From Basidiobolus meristosporus CBS 931.73 (Eukaryota; Basidiobolomycota; Basidiobolomycetes; Basidiobolales; Basidiobolaceae), in NCBI GenBank assembly GCA_002104905.1, contig MCFE01000694.1:1-44456 (forward strand): a stretch of 44,456 nucleotides of DNA. The letters run 5' to 3'. The position numbers and the translations under genes were made by a program. The notes under the pieces are model-generated. The model searched no databases. It saw only the letters and a program-made list of their open reading frames with translations, and was not told the origin of the DNA. This document shows positions 40,878-44,456 of this stretch, piece by piece; the first letter of the stretch is position 1; the number at the start of each line of letters is the position of its first letter.

Positions 40878-41226
40878 TGTTGTAAGAGTCTTGGAGATAT
40901 TGGAAGTGATTTGGAGAACAAGTAGATTATGTGGTTTTCACTTAATGATTTATTGAATGTAAAAGTAGTATTTATACTTTTACCTGGTCTTGGCATTGCA
41001 AACAAGTAGAATAGGTTAAGGAAGGTCCCAAGAACATGTGTGCAAAGTTTGGGGCTGTTTGGACAACTTTGAGAGTTTTCATGTTCTGGGTACCTGGTAT
41101 TTTGGTGAAAATATTCTAAGTAAATCCCAACAAGGAATTTGGTCAGTATTCTCTAGGATTTGAAGGTGATGATCTAAGTGACTAAGTTAGGTGAATATTT
41201 AGGTGGAATTACAAATTTTTACAACA
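40878..41226 (-). repeat. Full-length minus-strand LTR (3' LTR of the right-hand copy)
   Basis: 349 bp, TGTTGTAA to TTACAACA, followed at once by the polypurine-tract complement and the pol 3' end of the second Copia copy. Very close in sequence to the LTR at 39956-40303. Confidence 0.93.
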
Positions 41227-44200
41227 CTCCCACTCAGCTAAATGTTCATACTGACTAGTCCTAATTTTGACCTAAGATATTCAAACTTGTTGCTAGCTAA
41301 TGGTTTGGTAAATATGTCTGCAATCATTTCATCTGTAGGACAGTAAATTAAGCTAACTAAGTTATTCTCTATTGCTTCACATATGAAATGATGTCTAATA
41401 TCTATGTGCTTGGTTCTAGCATGAAAAGTTGGATTTCTACCTAATTGTATACATCCTTGATTATCTTGAAATAAAGTAATAGGCATTTTTTGACATAGGC
41501 CTAAATCTGTAAGGAGCTTTCTTAACCACATTGCTTCTTTCGTAGCTTCACAGGCTGCCATATACTCTGCCTCTGTAGTAGAAAGTGCTACGGTTGGTTG
41601 CTTTCTTGAATTCCATGAAATTGCTCCTTTACAGTAAAGAAAGGTGTATCCTGTGGTGGATCTTCTGTCTTCCAGATTTTGTCCCCAATCAGCATCAGAG
41701 TATGCCACAAGATCCTGTTCTGATTCCTTATAAGTGTATCTTAAGCAGATATCAGTGTTCTGCATCAACATTTAAAACTTAGCCAATTTCACTCTGTTAG
41801 AAAATCTAGTACCCTAACTGATTTTCCCTAACCCAATCATAACTAATCCCTGTCATGATTTATGTTATCACTTCTCAGAATCTATATTTAGCTGTCACAC
41901 CTGATCAATTTTTTAGTGGTCATTACGTCCTCAACTTATCTGCTAAGCCTTTCCAAGTGATTAGTCATCTGAGATCTGTCCAACCACTTAGTAGTTGCCA
42001 AGACATCAGCTGATTAATGATGCAATTTCTCATTTATCTTATGCACCTATCAATACCCCTACAGATTTCAATTAGTCCAGTCTCTTTGCGCTTACTAATT
42101 CAACTTGATCAGAAAAGTATAAATAAAGTTTACTGAACCTTTTGGTTTAGTGTGTGTCTCAACAAAATTAAGATTCTGTCTCAAGCAAAAATAAGAACCC
42201 AACAATTCCGTTCTAGTTCCTATCCAAGCCTAGTATATCTAACACTCCAAAGAACACCAAGCCTAGCCTGCCTAGCAAACAAATATCATTGTCTTTATAG
42301 CCAACCCAGTTATATCCAAGACCAATATTAGATCAGAATCTTTCTGCTAATATTTCCGCCACTCTCTGACAATTCTAAGATTCTGCACTTAATTGTCCCT
42401 TTGGTTCAGTTAAACCATTCAAGAGTTTTATTACACTTTCTCTTGGATACAACAATCAGCAGTTCCTTTTAGGTATCTAAAAATCCGCTTAACTGCTGCA
42501 ATATGTTCAGATCCATAATTCTGATTATGTTGGCTGACAACTCCCACTGAATATGAGATATCTGGACGTGTTCCAAGCATGATATACATCAGACTGCCGA
42601 CCATAGATTGATAAGGAAAGTCAGGGCTTTCAGATGGCACCAAGCTCTCTTGATTTGGTTGAGTTTTGACCAAGTTAAGGTTTGTCTCCATTGGGGTAGC
42701 TGCTGGTATGCAGTCTTCCATTTTGTACTTTTTTAGTATATCTTGAATATACTTGGATTGGCTTAGGGTAATAGTCTGGGTACTTCTGTCTATGGAGAAC
42801 TTAATCCCTAAGTAGTAACTAAGTTCTCCTAGATCAGACATCTTGAACTCCTTAGATAGGCTGGATTTAGTCTCTTCCAATGTTTCTAGGTTATTGGTGG
42901 CTATAATAAGATCATCCACATATAGAGCTAATAGAACTGGATTTGCTCTATCTGGCTTATAGTATATACTATAGTCAGCATTACTTCTTTTGAAACTGAA
43001 AGATTCCAAGTAAGAATCTATCTTGCAATTCCAGGCTCTTGGTGATTGTTTGAAACCATATAGTGACTTTTTAAGCTTGCAGACCAAATGGGGGTTATTT
43101 TGGTCAACAAACCCACCAGGCAGGTCCATATACACGTCCTCATCAAGTTCTCCATTCAAAAATGCAGTTTTTACATCCATTTGATGAATAAACAACTTAT
43201 ATTTGGCTGCAATAGCCAAAATTAATCTGATGGAATTAAACTTGGCTACCAGTGCAAAGGTCTCAGTATAGTCAAGTCCTTTTGTTTGAGAGTTTCCTTT
43301 GGCTACAAGTCTTGCTTTGTATCTTTCAACTGTACCATCAGCCTTGTATTTTGTCTTGAAGACCCATCTGCATCCAATTGATTTTTGGTTGATTGGTAAT
43401 TTGACTAAGTCCCAAGTTTGATTTTCCATCAGTGCCTGATACTCCTCAGTCATTGCAGATCTCCAAAACTTTGTCTGAGGGCTATTTAGGGCCTCTTTTA
43501 CAGTTTGGTGTTCATAAACATGGACTGAATAGGCATAGGCTAAGCTTGTACCCTCATTGATATAGTAATTTGGGCTATTTCTTGTCCGATTGGATCTCCG
43601 GGCATTTGATACTGGAATGATCGCTTCTGGGATATTCCTGGGCACTGATTCTGGCTGAATCATGGTTGTAGAGTCCTCTGGAGTGAAAAAATTTTCATTG
43701 TTTTGCTCTGATTCAATCCTGACAATTGGTGGACTTGAGATCAAATTTTTGTCATCATCTGATGTCATTTTTTGTGAAAATTTTGAATTTTCATCAAACA
43801 ACACATCCCTGGACTTGATCAGCTTCTTTGCTTTGGTATTGTAGAGTCTGTATGTCTTACTCACATTGCAGTAGCCCAAAAATATGCATTTTACACTTTT
43901 TGGCTCAAATTTTGACTGATTTCCGGCCAGTTTTTTGGCATATGCTGTACACCCAAATATTCTTAGATGTTCTGCACTTGGTCTGTATCCATACCATGCT
44001 TCAAATGGAGTAGAATCACGAAGTATTCTGTTATAGCACCTGTTTTTAAGGTATACAGCAGTGGCAACTGATTCCGCCCAAAAATCATAGGATAATTTTT
44101 GATCATGGATCATAGATATTGCCATATCAATTATTGATCTGTTAGCTTGTTCTGCTACTCCATTTTGCTGTGGGGAGTATGGTACAGTAGTCTCTTGCTT

Positions 44201-44456
44201 TATCCCATGAATTTTGCAGAAGTGGATGAAGAGTTTTGAGGTATATTCTCCACCATTGTCAGAGCATATTTTCTTGATTTTTTCACCAGTTTCTCTCTCC
44301 ACCATGGCTTTAAACTCCCTGAACTTAGACAGAGCTTCTTCCTTTCTCTCCATGAAGTAGACCCATGTGTATCTTGTATAATCATCAATAAAAGTGATGA
44401 GATACTTCATCCCGCCTAAGGATAAATTTTGCATCGGTCCACACAGATCTGAGTGA
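41227..44456 (-). pseudogene. Second Copia copy, pol region on the minus strand, interrupted and truncated by the window
   Basis: Minus-strand pol reads from integrase (right edge, inside the first catalytic Asp motif) to RNase H. The part 44434-42455 is open through integrase ('SDNGGEYTS', 'NGVAEQANRS' with the catalytic Glu retained) and reverse transcriptase (LYVDDLIIATNN), in one frame across the site where the plus-strand copy is shifted. The frame is broken after 'RYLKGTAD' by a foreign 699-bp insertion, and RNase H resumes at 41755-41238. This copy is less damaged in its enzymes but is disrupted by the insertion. Its 5' LTR lies outside the window. Confidence 0.93.
41756..42454 (+). 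mobile_element. Solo LTR of a second retrotransposon family (699 bp), nested in Copia pol
   Basis: An insertion with TGTT...AACA ends lies inside the Copia RNase H/RT junction. It is flanked by a 5-bp direct repeat ATCAG (41751-41755 and 42455-42459) that is present once in the uninterrupted copy. It has no coding capacity, and on the plus strand carries TATAAATAAAG near 42118-42128, the layout of an LTR promoter. Size, ends and duplication identify a solo LTR left by recombination of an element unrelated to the 349-bp Copia LTR. Confidence 0.88.

Noticed and set aside
1-44456. tRNA or rRNA genes
   Set aside because: I looked for B-box-like GGTTCGAATC and cloverleaf-compatible segments on both strands and found none convincing.

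Overview
The window is eukaryotic and almost certainly fungal. Genes are packed with short introns (about 51-150 nt, many with GTAAGT-like donors and CTAAC branch sites close to the acceptor). The gene set includes a fungal class IV chitin synthase, a Zn2Cys6 regulator with a fungal-type trans domain, the reductase of the fungal riboflavin route (RIB7), a fungal UNC93/DUF895 carrier and Ty1/Copia retrotransposons. The exact lineage cannot be read from sequence alone; an early-diverging (zygomycete-grade) filamentous fungus is one possibility, held at low confidence.

Layout. Positions 1-1622 are a mosaic of decayed Copia pieces in both orientations. From 2978 to 27043 there is a gene-dense housekeeping block: Zn2Cys6 factor (-), small fungal membrane protein (+), a PH-CRIB protein lacking a kinase domain (-), SLC35F carrier (+), HFD1 (+), MRP17 (-), DSK2/ubiquilin (-), metaxin-type mitochondrial import protein (-), MDM35 (-), dynamitin DCTN2 (-), RIB7 with a long GYPPQ-repeat tail (+), RAD6/UBC2 (+) and class IV chitin synthase (-). 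From 27044 to 35414 the DNA is more AT-rich and sparse: an UNC93-like carrier (+), a small secreted Cys-rich protein (-), an unrecognised 138-residue protein (+) and a DJ-1/Hsp31 protein (+). Several of these carry TATA boxes about 50 bp before the ATG.

From 35638 to the right edge the window is Copia sequence. One full-length plus-strand element (35638-40303) has a 5-bp target duplication, two LTRs, and a primer-binding site that appears to pair with the anticodon region of initiator tRNA-Met, so it would prime from a half-tRNA. It is damaged by a frameshift and by loss of the integrase catalytic Glu. Downstream lie stacked minus-strand LTRs and a second copy, interrupted by a 699-bp solo LTR of a different family, that runs off the end.

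The genes do not form a pathway or operon; they are independent fungal genes. Shared themes are mitochondrial biogenesis (MRP17, metaxin, MDM35), ubiquitin (DSK2, RAD6) and polarity or cell wall (PH-CRIB, chitin synthase). The most unusual items are the RIB7-GYPPQ fusion, the kinase-less PH-CRIB gene, the half-tRNA primer site whose ATG can also start Gag, and apparent single-base frame breaks in four otherwise well-conserved or coherent genes, which may be assembly indels.
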